DNA from: JAITWN01 sp050486285
GTDB taxonomy: Bacteria > Pseudomonadota > Gammaproteobacteria > SZUA-140
Reading direction: 5' to 3'
Assembly: GCA_050486285.1 (NCBI GenBank)
Contig: JBJHCZ010000004.1
Coordinates: 101,699-165,698 of the forward strand
DNA length: 64,000 nucleotides
A model generated the notes under the pieces. It worked only from the letters and a program-made list of their open reading frames with translations, was not told where the DNA came from and did no database searches. The position numbers and the translations under genes are program-made. Shown here in pieces: positions 52,913 to 62,760 of the stretch. Each line of letters begins with the position of its first letter. Positions within the stretch are counted from its first letter, which is position 1.

Positions 52913-53032
52913 CGGCAGCGAACCCCTTTACCCCACGAACATCGACCATCCGTACGCCCTGACCGGCGTCGCGACCCGTTTCGGATCGGCGATGCGGTCG
53001 GGTAAACTGAGCACAGGACAGGAGCAATCCGA

Positions 53033-54574
53033 ATGAATGCCAAAGAAAGACTGGTGATCTTCGACACCACCTTGCGCGACGGTGAGCAGAGCCCCGGCGC
53101 ATCGATGACCCGCGACGAGAAGGTGCGCATCGCCAAGGCGCTGGAGCGCATGCGGGTCGATGTCATCGAGGCCGGATTCCCGATCGCGAGCCCCGGCGAT
53201 TTCGAGGCGGTCCAGGCCGTCGCCCAGGCGGTCACCGAGAGCACGGTATGCGGTCTCGCGCGCGCGCTCGACAAGGACATCGACCGCGCCGCCGAGGCGC
53301 TGAGGCCGGCGGCGTCGAGCCGCATCCATACCTTCATCGCGACCTCGCCGATCCACATGAAGGCGAAGCTGCGCATGGAGCCCGAGCAGGTGCTCGAACA
53401 GGCCGTCAGGGCGGTGAAGCGCGCGCGCAGCCATGCCGACAACGTCGAATTCTCGCCCGAGGACGCCGGCCGTTCGGAGGTCGATTTTCTCTGCCGCGTC
53501 ATCGAGGCGGTGATCAGGGCCGGTGCGCGCACGATCAACATCCCCGATACCGTCGGCTACAGCGTGCCGGAGCAGTTCGGCGCGTTGATCCGCACGCTGA
53601 TCGAGCGGGTGCCCAATTCCGACCAGGCGGTGTTCTCGGTGCATTGCCACAACGATCTCGGGCTCGCGGTCGCGAACTCACTGTCGGCGGTGATGAACGG
53701 CGCGCGCCAGGTCGAGTGCACGATCAACGGACTCGGCGAACGCGCCGGCAATGCCGCGCTCGAGGAGATCGTCATGGCGGTGCGCACGCGGCCCGACGTG
53801 TTTGCCTGCGATACCGGCCTCGACACCACCCAGATCGTCGCTTGCAGCCGCCTGGTGTCGAGCATCACCGGCTTCGCGGTGCAACCGAACAAGGCGATCG
53901 TCGGCGCCAACGCCTTCGCGCACGAGTCCGGTATCCACCAGGACGGCGTGCTCAAGCATCGCGAAACCTATGAGATCATGCGCGCCGAGGATGTCGGCTG
54001 GACCACCAACCGCATGGTGCTCGGCAAGCACTCCGGGCGCAATGCGTTCGGCTCGCGGTTGCGCGAACTCGGCATCGAATTCGCGTCCGAGGCCGAGCTG
54101 AACGAGGCCTTCGCGCGCTTCAAGGACCTTGCCGACAAGAAGCACGAGATATACGACGAGGATCTCCAGGCCCTGGTCTCGGAGGCGAGCGCGGCGGCAG
54201 ATAACGAGCGCATCCAGCTCATTGCCCTGCGCGTCTGCTCCGAGACCGGCGAGACGCCGAAGGCCGAGGTCACGCTCGCGGTCGATGGCGCGGAACACAG
54301 CGCCGATGCCAGCGGCGACGGCCCGGTCGACGCGACCTTCCGCGCAATCGAATCGATCGTGAAGAGCGGGACCAGCCTGCTGCTCTACTCGGTCAGCAAT
54401 ATCACCGGCGGCACCGATTCCCAGGGCGAGGTGGCCGTGCGTATCGAGCGAGGCGGGCGCATCGTCAACGGCCAGGGCGCCGACACCGACATCATCATCG
54501 CGTCGGCGAAGGCCTACATCAATGCGCTGAACCGGATGACCGATCCCGGCGTACGGGCGCATCCCCAGGTCTGA
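53033..54574 (+). CDS. leuA: 2-isopropylmalate synthase
   Basis: This is the first step of leucine synthesis, a 513-residue long-form enzyme. The TIM barrel shows IFDTTLRDGEQSPGASM, VEFSPEDAGRS, NIPDTVGYSVPEQ and SVHCHNDLGLAVANSL (metal His). HESGIHQDGVLKHRETYE and GKHSGRNAFGSRL follow, then a C-terminal leucine-binding regulatory domain (~390-510). AGGAG lies 10 bases upstream of the ATG. Regulation probably combines feedback inhibition with the upstream leader. Confidence 0.96.
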   Translation: MNAKERLVIFDTTLRDGEQSPGASMTRDEKVRIAKALERMRVDVIEAGFPIASPGDFEAVQAVAQAVTESTVCGLARALDKDIDRAAEALRPAASSRIHTFIATSPIHMKAKLRMEPEQVLEQAVRAVKRARSHADNVEFSPEDAGRSEVDFLCRVIEAVIRAGARTINIPDTVGYSVPEQFGALIRTLIERVPNSDQAVFSVHCHNDLGLAVANSLSAVMNGARQVECTINGLGERAGNAALEEIVMAVRTRPDVFACDTGLDTTQIVACSRLVSSITGFAVQPNKAIVGANAFAHESGIHQDGVLKHRETYEIMRAEDVGWTTNRMVLGKHSGRNAFGSRLRELGIEFASEAELNEAFARFKDLADKKHEIYDEDLQALVSEASAAADNERIQLIALRVCSETGETPKAEVTLAVDGAEHSADASGDGPVDATFRAIESIVKSGTSLLLYSVSNITGGTDSQGEVAVRIERGGRIVNGQGADTDIIIASAKAYINALNRMTDPGVRAHPQV

Positions 54575-54602
54575 TGCCTGCCTCCGGTCCGGAGCCCCGG
54601 CA

Positions 54603-55319
54603 ATGACGGACGCAAGACAGCGGCGTTATCTCGAGGCGATCGGGGTCGAGACCTGGGTGCGTCGCGAGCCTGCCGGCGCCGGGCCGGCCGGCGCCGTGAT
54701 CGCCGACGCCGCCCCCGTCACGGCCGGGGTTCCGGACAGCAGCGGCGATATCGCTGCGCTCGACTGGGACACGCTCGCGGCGCGCGTTGCCGGCTGCACG
54801 CTGTGCGAACTCCACGCGACCCGCAATCGCACGGTCTTCGGCGTCGGCAGCCGCGATGCCGACTGGATGATCATCGGCGAGGCCCCGGGCGCCGAGGAGG
54901 ACCGACAGGGCGAGCCGTTCGTCGGACGCGCCGGGATGCTGCTGAACGAGATGCTGCTCGCGATCGGCCTTCGTCGCGAGTCGGTCTACATCGCCAACAT
55001 CCTCAAGTGCCGCCCCCCCGGCAATCGCGATCCGCGACCCGATGAGGTCGTCTGCTGCGAGCCGTACCTGCGCCGGCAGGTCGCGCTGGTCAGGCCGCGC
55101 ATCATCCTCGCGGTCGGGCGCGTCGCCGCGCAGAACCTGCTCAAAACCGAACGCAAGGTCGGCGAGCTGCGCGGATGCGTCCACCGCTATGCCGATATAC
55201 CGCTGGTCGTCACCTATCATCCCGCCTATCTGCTGCGCTCGCCGCTCGAGAAGCGCAAGGCCTGGCAGGACCTCCGTCTCGCGCTGTCCGTCAGCCATGG
55301 CGGCGAATCCGCGGGCTGA
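54603..55319 (+). CDS. Family 4 uracil-DNA glycosylase (Fe-S type)
   Basis: This 238-residue enzyme removes uracil from DNA. The [4Fe-4S] cysteines lie in CTLCELHATRN, in ILKCRPPGNRDP and in CCEPYLRRQ. The active site shows GEAPGAEEDRQGEPFVGRAG and the late VTYHPAYLLRSP. An N-terminal Ala/Pro-rich stretch of ~55 residues precedes the domain. Its end overlaps the start of rimI by 23 bases. Confidence 0.92.
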   Translation: MTDARQRRYLEAIGVETWVRREPAGAGPAGAVIADAAPVTAGVPDSSGDIAALDWDTLAARVAGCTLCELHATRNRTVFGVGSRDADWMIIGEAPGAEEDRQGEPFVGRAGMLLNEMLLAIGLRRESVYIANILKCRPPGNRDPRPDEVVCCEPYLRRQVALVRPRIILAVGRVAAQNLLKTERKVGELRGCVHRYADIPLVVTYHPAYLLRSPLEKRKAWQDLRLALSVSHGGESAG

Positions 55320-55753
55320 AACGGTCTTTCGCGCGATGACCGCGGCGGACCTGCCGCGGGTCATGGAGGTCGAGCGCGCCTGTTACGAGTTTCCGTGGAG
55401 CGAGGGAAATTTCCGCGACTGTCTGCAGGCGGGTTATTACTGTTGCCTGATGCTGCGCGAGGACGGCATTGCGGGTTACGCGATCCTGACGGTCGCGGCC
55501 GGCGAGGCCCATGTGCTGAACCTGTGCGTGCGCCGGGAGCTGCAGGGGCTCGGTTATGGACGCCGCCTGATGATGCATCTGTTCGAGCATGCCCGCAGCG
55601 CGAAGGCCGGCTGGATCCTGCTCGAGGTCAGGAAATCCAACGGCGCGGCGCTGGCGCTGTACCAGGGGATGGGATTCGTCGAGGTCGGGTTGCGGCGCGC
55701 CTATTATCCGGGCAGGGAACAGCGCGAGGATGCGATCGTACTGTCCTGCCCGG

Positions 55754-55776
<23 letters not shown>
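55297..55776 (+). CDS. rimI: Ribosomal protein alanine N-acetyltransferase RimI
   Basis: This 159-residue GNAT enzyme acetylates the N-terminus of ribosomal protein S18. It shows MTAADLPRVMEVERACYEFPWSEGNFRDCL, the acetyl-CoA loop LCVRRELQGLGYGRRLM, LLEVRKSNGAALALYQGMGF and RAYYP. The ATG at 55297 is inside the glycosylase gene and is preferred because the family's length is about 150. Its 3' end overlaps the opposing ettA by 23 bases. Confidence 0.88.
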
Positions 55777-57424
<1,648 letters not shown>

Positions 57425-57507
57425 GGGGATACCGGAAAGTGTAATGTTACGGATGCATGATGTGCGGGTGATGATAGCACATGCGCATCTGTCCGTGCCT
57501 TTGGCCC

Positions 57508-57665
57508 GCAGTCGGTGGACGGGATGTGTTCGCCCTGACGCGCCGTTAATACATCCCTGTAGGCTCCACGGCGTTCGGCGGGGCCGATGTTCACTGGACA
57601 TCGGCCTGTCCCGCCTCACCCCTGCGGCCGAGGGTCAGGGAGAACACATCCCGTCCACCGCCTGC
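57508..57665. repeat. Palindromic element, core A, copy 2 (in the 322-base divergent ettA/rimK spacer)
   Basis: Arms 57508-57539 and 57634-57665 are inverted repeats matching at 30 of 32 positions. They enclose core A in the reverse orientation relative to the copy at 36840. In this copy the first core hairpin is replaced by a larger nested one (GGCCGATGT/ACATCGGCC at 57582-57606). The rest of the spacer (57425-57507 and 57666-57746) holds a TATAGT at 57709-57714 that may be the rimK -10, and no gene. Confidence 0.72.
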
Positions 57666-57746
57666 TGACTGTGTGCCGCCCCGCCAGGGCTCGATTCTGG
57701 TGCTGTGGTATAGTGACGGCCATTCTTCCTTTCCGTTGTCCCTTCT

Positions 57747-58652
57747 ATGAAATTTGCGATCCTCTCCAGAAAGTCGAGTCTGTATTCGACGCGTCGGCTG
57801 GCGCAGGCGGCGCGCGAGCGCGGGCACCAGGTGCGGGTCGTCGATCCGCTGCATTGCTATATGAACGTGACGACGCACCGGCCGGAGATTTTTTACAAGG
57901 GTGAGGCGCTGACCGGATTCGATGCGGTGATCCCGCGCATCGGCGCGTCGATCACGTTCTACGGTACCGCGGTGTTGCGGCAGTTCGAGATGATGGGCGT
58001 GTATCCGGTCAACGAGTCGGTCGCGATCTCGCGCGCGCGCGACAAGCTGCGCTCGTTGCAACTGCTTGCGCGCAAGGGCATCGGCCTGCCGGTGACCGGG
58101 CTTGCGCATTCTCCGGACGACATCCGCCACGTGATCTCGATGGTCGGCGGGGCGCCGCTGGTGATCAAGCTGATCGAGGGCACGCAGGGCATCGGCGTCG
58201 TGCTCGCGGAGACGCCGAAGGCGGCGGAGAGCGTCATCGATGCGTTTCTCGGCCTCAAGGCCAATATCCTCGTGCAGGAATACATCCGCGAGGCGCAAGG
58301 CAGCGACATCCGCTGCTTCGTCATCGGCGACAAGGTCATCGCGGCGATGAAGCGGCAGGCGAAGGAGGGCGAGTTCCGTTCGAATCTCCATCGCGGCGGC
58401 ACAGCGACGGTGACGAAGCTGACGCCCGAAGAACGCTCGACCGCGGTGCGCGCGGCGCGCGTGATCGGCCTCAATGTCGCCGGTGTCGATATCCTGCGCT
58501 CGAACCACGGTCCCGTGGTCATGGAAGTGAATTCATCGCCGGGCCTCGAGGGTATCGAGAAGGCGACGAACACGGACATCGCCGGCCAGATCATCGAGTT
58601 CGCCGAGAAGAACGCCCGCGTCAACCGCACCCGCACCCGCGGGAAAGGCTGA
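57747..58652 (+). CDS. rimK: RimK-type ATP-grasp glutamate ligase
   Basis: This 301-residue ATP-grasp enzyme adds glutamates to the C-terminus of ribosomal protein S6 in E. coli. It shows MKFAILSRKSSLYSTRRLAQ, PRIGASITFYGTAVLRQFE, the ATP-binding APLVIKLIEGTQGIGVVL, LVQEYIREAQGSDIRCFVIG, and the metal-binding VVMEVNSSPGLEGIE. It faces a RimB-like protease gene across a large hairpin, a common partnership. Confidence 0.94.
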   Translation: MKFAILSRKSSLYSTRRLAQAARERGHQVRVVDPLHCYMNVTTHRPEIFYKGEALTGFDAVIPRIGASITFYGTAVLRQFEMMGVYPVNESVAISRARDKLRSLQLLARKGIGLPVTGLAHSPDDIRHVISMVGGAPLVIKLIEGTQGIGVVLAETPKAAESVIDAFLGLKANILVQEYIREAQGSDIRCFVIGDKVIAAMKRQAKEGEFRSNLHRGGTATVTKLTPEERSTAVRAARVIGLNVAGVDILRSNHGPVVMEVNSSPGLEGIEKATNTDIAGQIIEFAEKNARVNRTRTRGKG

Positions 58653-58696
58653 TTGATTCAGCCCCCTTCGCATGGGAAGGGGGAGAATCAATCAGC
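58648..58696. terminator. Two-way hairpin terminator holding both stop codons of rimK and rimB
   Basis: The outer stem GCTGATTGATTC (58648-58659) pairs with 58685-58696, and the inner stem CCCCCTTC (58662-58669) pairs with 58676-58683. The TGA of rimK and the TGA of the opposing gene lie in matching positions of the two arms. Confidence 0.7.
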
Positions 58697-59144
58697 GCTT
58701 GCCGAGCAGATAGGATGCATCCGGAATCACGTTGACGCGCCCGTGCATCGCCGAGCGGCCGAGCAGCATGCGGAAGCGCATCGGATCGCGGTCGGCCAGC
58801 GTGATCTCGATCGGCCACTCGTCGTCGCCAAGGCGCAGCGGCGTGCGGATCACGTAGCGGTAATCGCGCTGGCCGCCCGAGTTCGTGACCCAGCGGCGGT
58901 CGACGAGTTCGGCGACGCAGGCCAGCACGAGGTCGCGGCGGCCCTGCAGCGGATGGAGGCCGAAGCGGACAAAGTCGCGGCGGCGGGCGCGGAACGGCTC
59001 CGCATCGAGGCTGTGCAGCGCCGAGGTCTGCGCCCCGGTATCGACCTTGGCCTTGATCGCCTCGATGCCGAGTTCCGGCAACGCGAGCCATTCGCGCCAG
59101 CCGACCTCGATCCTGGATACGCCGCCGGGAGACTTTCGAATCAT
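58692..59144 (-). CDS. rimB: RimB-like retropepsin-fold protease
   Basis: This 150-residue protein has the aspartic-protease-like motif IKAKVDTGAQTSALHS and the body GGQRDYRYVIRTPLRLGDDEWPIEITLADRDPMRFRMLLGRSAM, i.e. the 'ATP-dependent zinc protease' / retropepsin-like family found with RimK. RimB trims poly-glutamate from S6 in Pseudomonas. The symbol rests on family and neighbour, not on direct evidence. It diverges from prmB with a 32-base gap. Confidence 0.82.
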   Translation of the reverse strand: MIRKSPGGVSRIEVGWREWLALPELGIEAIKAKVDTGAQTSALHSLDAEPFRARRRDFVRFGLHPLQGRRDLVLACVAELVDRRWVTNSGGQRDYRYVIRTPLRLGDDEWPIEITLADRDPMRFRMLLGRSAMHGRVNVIPDASYLLGKR

Positions 59145-59176
59145 TTACCCGCATCATTGCGTGAAGCGCCGTCCTC

Positions 59177-60127
59177 ATGCAAGCGAACGAACAGGAACCG
59201 AACCCGTTGACGGAAGACAGCAAGGAGACCATCGAACAGGCAATCGCGCGCACTGCCGCGCGCTTCGAGACGGCGGGACTGAGTCACGGCCACGGCGCCG
59301 ACAACCCGCTCGATGAGGCCGCCTGGCTCGTACTCGCGGCCTTGCGGCTGCCGCCCGAGGTACCGCCGGCGGTCTATGAGACCGTACTGGCCGGGGAAGA
59401 GCGCGCTGCGATCGAACGCCTCGTCGCGCGCCGCATCGACGAGCGCGTCCCGACCGCCTACCTGACCGGGCATGCCTGGTTCTGCGGCCTGCGTTTCCAT
59501 GTCAATCCGGACGTGCTGATCCCGCGTTCCCCGATCGCCGAGCTGATCGAGAATGCCTTCATGCCGTGGATCGCCCCGGATCGTCCCGTCCGCCGCATCC
59601 TCGACATCGGTACCGGCAGCGGCTGTATCGCGATAGCCTGCGCCTACATGTTTCCGGACGCCGCGGTCGATGCCGTCGATGTCTCCGACGCGGCGCTTGC
59701 GGTCGCGCGCGCGAATATCGCCTTGCACCGGCTCGAAGGCCGCGTCCATGCCATACGATCGGATTTGTTCGAGGCGCTCGCGGGGCGCCGCTATGACCTG
59801 ATCGTCAGCAATCCCCCGTATGTCGACGCCGCGGAGATGGCCGCGCTGCCCGAGGAATTCCGTCGCGAACCGGCGCTCGGCCTCGCCGGCGGCGAGGACG
59901 GGCTCGATATCGTCGTCCGCATCCTGCGCGACGCGCCGCGCCACCTCGCGGTGGACGGCATCCTCATCGTCGAGGTCGGGGCCTCCGCAGACGCCCTCGC
60001 CAGGCGCTTCCCCCGGATCCCCTTCGTCTGGCTGGAGTTCGAGCGCGGCGGCGAGGGCGTGTTCCTGCTGACCGCGCCGGACCTGGTCGCCGGACGCGCG
60101 GCGCTCGACCATCCCGCCGGCGGCTGA
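59177..60127 (+). CDS. prmB: Ribosomal protein L3 N5-glutamine methyltransferase PrmB
   Basis: This 316-residue SAM-dependent methyltransferase has the N-terminal helical domain, then RRILDIGTGSGCIAIACA (SAM loop), AVDAVDVSDAALAVARAN and the Gln-binding LIVSNPPYVDAAEMAALP. The NPPY context followed by VDAAEM and the length are PrmB-like rather than PrmC. It lies near aroC, as in E. coli and many relatives. Confidence 0.92.
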   Translation: MQANEQEPNPLTEDSKETIEQAIARTAARFETAGLSHGHGADNPLDEAAWLVLAALRLPPEVPPAVYETVLAGEERAAIERLVARRIDERVPTAYLTGHAWFCGLRFHVNPDVLIPRSPIAELIENAFMPWIAPDRPVRRILDIGTGSGCIAIACAYMFPDAAVDAVDVSDAALAVARANIALHRLEGRVHAIRSDLFEALAGRRYDLIVSNPPYVDAAEMAALPEEFRREPALGLAGGEDGLDIVVRILRDAPRHLAVDGILIVEVGASADALARRFPRIPFVWLEFERGGEGVFLLTAPDLVAGRAALDHPAGG

Positions 60128-60196
60128 CCGCATCGACAGGCAGGGGCTACCGTCGGCGGGATCGGTTATCATGGCCCTGATAACCGTGAGGGAATC

Positions 60197-61585
60197 ATGG
60201 ACCAGACCCTGCAATTCGACCCGGAGCTGATGCGCCGCCACGACCGCAGCGGCCCGCGCTATACCTCGTATCCGACCGCCGACCGCTTTCACGAGGGCTT
60301 CGGCGAGGCCGACTACCGCGCGGCCGGGGCCCGTTCGCGACAGGCCGGAGCTGCCGCCCCGCTGTCGCTGTATGTCCACATCCCGTTCTGCGACACGCTG
60401 TGCTTCTACTGCGCCTGTAACAAGATCGCAACGAAGAACCGTGCGCATGCGGCCCCCTACCTCGACGCGGTGCACCGCGAGCTGGCCTTGCAGGGCGCAT
60501 TGTTCGACCGTTCGCGCGTCGTCGAGCAGCTGCACTGGGGCGGCGGCACGCCGACCTTTATCAGTCATGCGCAGATGGCGGCGCTGATGCAGGCCACGCG
60601 CGCGCATTTCAGCCTGCGCGACGACGACCGCGGCGAATACTCGATCGAGATCGATCCGCGCGAGACCGCAACGGATACCTTGAAGCGGCTGCGCGGCCTC
60701 GGTTTCAACCGGCTCAGCATGGGCGTGCAGGACTTCGATCCGGCGGTGCAGCGCGCGGTGAGCCGGATCCAGGGCGAGGCCGAGACCTTCCGGGCGCTGG
60801 ATCAGGCGCGCGCCGCGGGTTTCCACTCGGTCAGTCTCGACCTGATCTACGGCCTGCCGCTGCAGGATGTCGCGAGTTTCATGCGCACGCTCGACAAGGT
60901 CATCGCAGAGCGGCCCGACCGACTGTCGGTATTCAATTATGCCCATCTGCCCGCGCTGTTCACGCCGCAACGCCGCATCCGCGATGCCGACCTGCCGCCG
61001 CCGGAGGTCAAGCTCGAGATCCTGCGGGCGACGATCGAGCGCCTGACCGGCGCCGGTTACCTGTATATAGGCATGGATCACTTCGCACTGCCGGACGACG
61101 AACTCGCGGTCGCCCAGCGCGCCGGCACGCTGTATCGCAATTTCCAGGGCTACTCGACGCATGCCGATTGCGACCTGGTCGGCATCGGCGTCAGCGCGAT
61201 CGGCAAGGTCGGCGACAGCTACGCGCAGAACTTCAAGCGCATCGACGACTATCGCGCGGCGCTCGACGCCGGCCGCCTGCCGGTGTGGCGCGGCATCGTC
61301 CTCGACGACGACGACCGCCTGCGCCGCGAGGTCATCACCCGCCTGATCTGTGACTTCGAACTCGATACCGGCGCGGTCGCCCGGGAATGGTCGATCGACT
61401 TCGGTGACTATTTCACCGACGAACTCACCACCCTCGGCGACTTCGTCGAGGACGGGCTGGTCACCGTCGACCGCGAGCGGATTCGCGTCACGCCGGCCGG
61501 CCGGATGCTGGTGCGCAACCTCTGCATGGTCTTCGACCGCCGCCTGCGCGCCGGCGGCGAGCGCAGGTATTCCAGGGTGATCTGA
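60197..61585 (+). CDS. hemN: Oxygen-independent coproporphyrinogen III oxidase
   Basis: This radical-SAM enzyme of anaerobic haem synthesis has 462 residues. The cluster cysteines are C65, C69 and C72, with the extra C74 (HIPFCDTLCFYCACNK), as in true HemN rather than HemW. Other blocks are LHWGGGTPTFIS, SIEIDPRETATDTL, LSMGVQDFDPAVQRAVSRIQ and YIGMDHFALPDDEL. Length and C-terminal domain match HemN. It suggests growth at low oxygen. Confidence 0.95.
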   Translation: MDQTLQFDPELMRRHDRSGPRYTSYPTADRFHEGFGEADYRAAGARSRQAGAAAPLSLYVHIPFCDTLCFYCACNKIATKNRAHAAPYLDAVHRELALQGALFDRSRVVEQLHWGGGTPTFISHAQMAALMQATRAHFSLRDDDRGEYSIEIDPRETATDTLKRLRGLGFNRLSMGVQDFDPAVQRAVSRIQGEAETFRALDQARAAGFHSVSLDLIYGLPLQDVASFMRTLDKVIAERPDRLSVFNYAHLPALFTPQRRIRDADLPPPEVKLEILRATIERLTGAGYLYIGMDHFALPDDELAVAQRAGTLYRNFQGYSTHADCDLVGIGVSAIGKVGDSYAQNFKRIDDYRAALDAGRLPVWRGIVLDDDDRLRREVITRLICDFELDTGAVAREWSIDFGDYFTDELTTLGDFVEDGLVTVDRERIRVTPAGRMLVRNLCMVFDRRLRAGGERRYSRVI

Positions 61586-61619
61586 ATCGATAGTCGTGGT
61601 CTGCCCGCGCGTTGCCCGC

Positions 61620-61625
61620 TACAAT
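61620..61625 (+). promoter_or_regulatory. Possible -10 of a leaderless aroC promoter
   Basis: TACAAT lies 7 bases before the aroC ATG, and no ribosome-binding site is present between them. Transcription from here would start at or next to the ATG. No good -35 is visible, so this is tentative. Confidence 0.3.
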
Positions 61626-61632
61626 AGCCCGC

Positions 61633-62736
61633 ATGTCAGGCAACACCTTCGGCAAGCTGTTCACGGTCACCAGTTTCGGCGAGAGCCACGGCCCCGCCCT
61701 CGGCTGCATCGTCGACGGCTGTCCGCCGGGCCTGGAACTGTCGGCGGCCGATCTCCAGCACGACCTCGATCGCCGCAAGCCCGGCAAATCGCGCCATGTG
61801 ACCCAGCGTCGCGAGGATGACGAGGTCGAGATCCTGTCCGGCGTATTCGAAGGGAAGACCACCGGCACGCCGATCGGTCTGCTGATCCGCAACCAGGACC
61901 AGCGCTCGCGCGACTATTCGAACATCATGGACCGCTTCCGCCCCGGCCATGCCGACTACACCTATCAGCAGAAGTACGGGCGGCGTGACTATCGCGGCGG
62001 CGGTCGCTCGTCGGCGCGCGAGACCGCGATGCGGGTCGCCGCCGGCGCGATCGCCAAGAAATACCTGTCCGTCCGCTATGGCATCACGATCCGCGGCTAC
62101 CTCGCCCAGCTCGGCCCGATCCGCGCCGAGGCCTTCGACTGGGACGAGGTCGAGCGCAATCCGTTCTTCTGTCCGGATGCGGGCAAGGTCGCCGAGATGG
62201 AGTCGTTCATGGACGCGCTGCGCAAGTCCGGCGATTCGGTGGGCGCGCGCATCAACGTCGTCGCCGACGGTCTGTTCCCCGGTCTCGGCGAGCCGATCTT
62301 CGATCGCCTCGATGCCGATATCGCCCATGCGCTGATGAGCATCAATGCGGTCAAGGGCGTCGAGATCGGCGCCGGCTTCGCCGCAGTCGAACAGAAGGGC
62401 ACCGAACATCGCGACGAGATCACGCCCGCAGGCTTTCTCGGCAATCACGCCGGCGGCATCCTCGGCGGCATCTCGACCGGCCAGGACATCGTCGCCAGCA
62501 TCGCGCTGAAGCCGACCTCGAGCCTGCGGCTGCCGGCGCGCACCGTGAACCTGGCGGGCGAGCCGGTCACGATCGAGACCAAGGGCCGGCACGACCCCTG
62601 TGTCGGCATTCGCGCAACGCCGATCGCCGAGGCGATGCTCGCGCTGGTGCTGATGGACCATGCGCTGCGCCATCGCGCGCAAAACCTCGATGTCCACTCC
62701 GGAACCCCGATCGTCCCTGCCGCCGCGGATGACTGA
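61633..62736 (+). CDS. aroC: Chorismate synthase
   Basis: This is the last step of the shikimate pathway, an FMN-dependent homotetramer of 367 residues. It shows GKLFTVTSFGESHGPALGCIVDGCPPGL, the Arg-rich RPGHADYTYQQKYGRRDYRGGGRSSARET split by family-conserved residues, and GGILGGISTGQDIVASIALKPTSS. The ATG at 61633 begins the family sequence MSGNTFGKLF. The upstream frame has seven more codons from a TTG, but they are unconserved. Confidence 0.97.
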   Translation: MSGNTFGKLFTVTSFGESHGPALGCIVDGCPPGLELSAADLQHDLDRRKPGKSRHVTQRREDDEVEILSGVFEGKTTGTPIGLLIRNQDQRSRDYSNIMDRFRPGHADYTYQQKYGRRDYRGGGRSSARETAMRVAAGAIAKKYLSVRYGITIRGYLAQLGPIRAEAFDWDEVERNPFFCPDAGKVAEMESFMDALRKSGDSVGARINVVADGLFPGLGEPIFDRLDADIAHALMSINAVKGVEIGAGFAAVEQKGTEHRDEITPAGFLGNHAGGILGGISTGQDIVASIALKPTSSLRLPARTVNLAGEPVTIETKGRHDPCVGIRATPIAEAMLALVLMDHALRHRAQNLDVHSGTPIVPAAADD

Positions 62737-62760
62737 GATACATCCGTTCTGATGTATCTC
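62735..62760 (+). promoter_or_regulatory. Hairpin covering the aroC stop and the MFS start codon
   Basis: A perfect 10-base inverted repeat (GAGATACATC at 62735-62744, GATGTATCTC at 62751-62760) has a 6-base loop. The ATG of the transporter (62752) is inside the right arm and no ribosome-binding site is free. Ribosomes ending aroC would open the stem, suggesting translational coupling. Confidence 0.5.
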
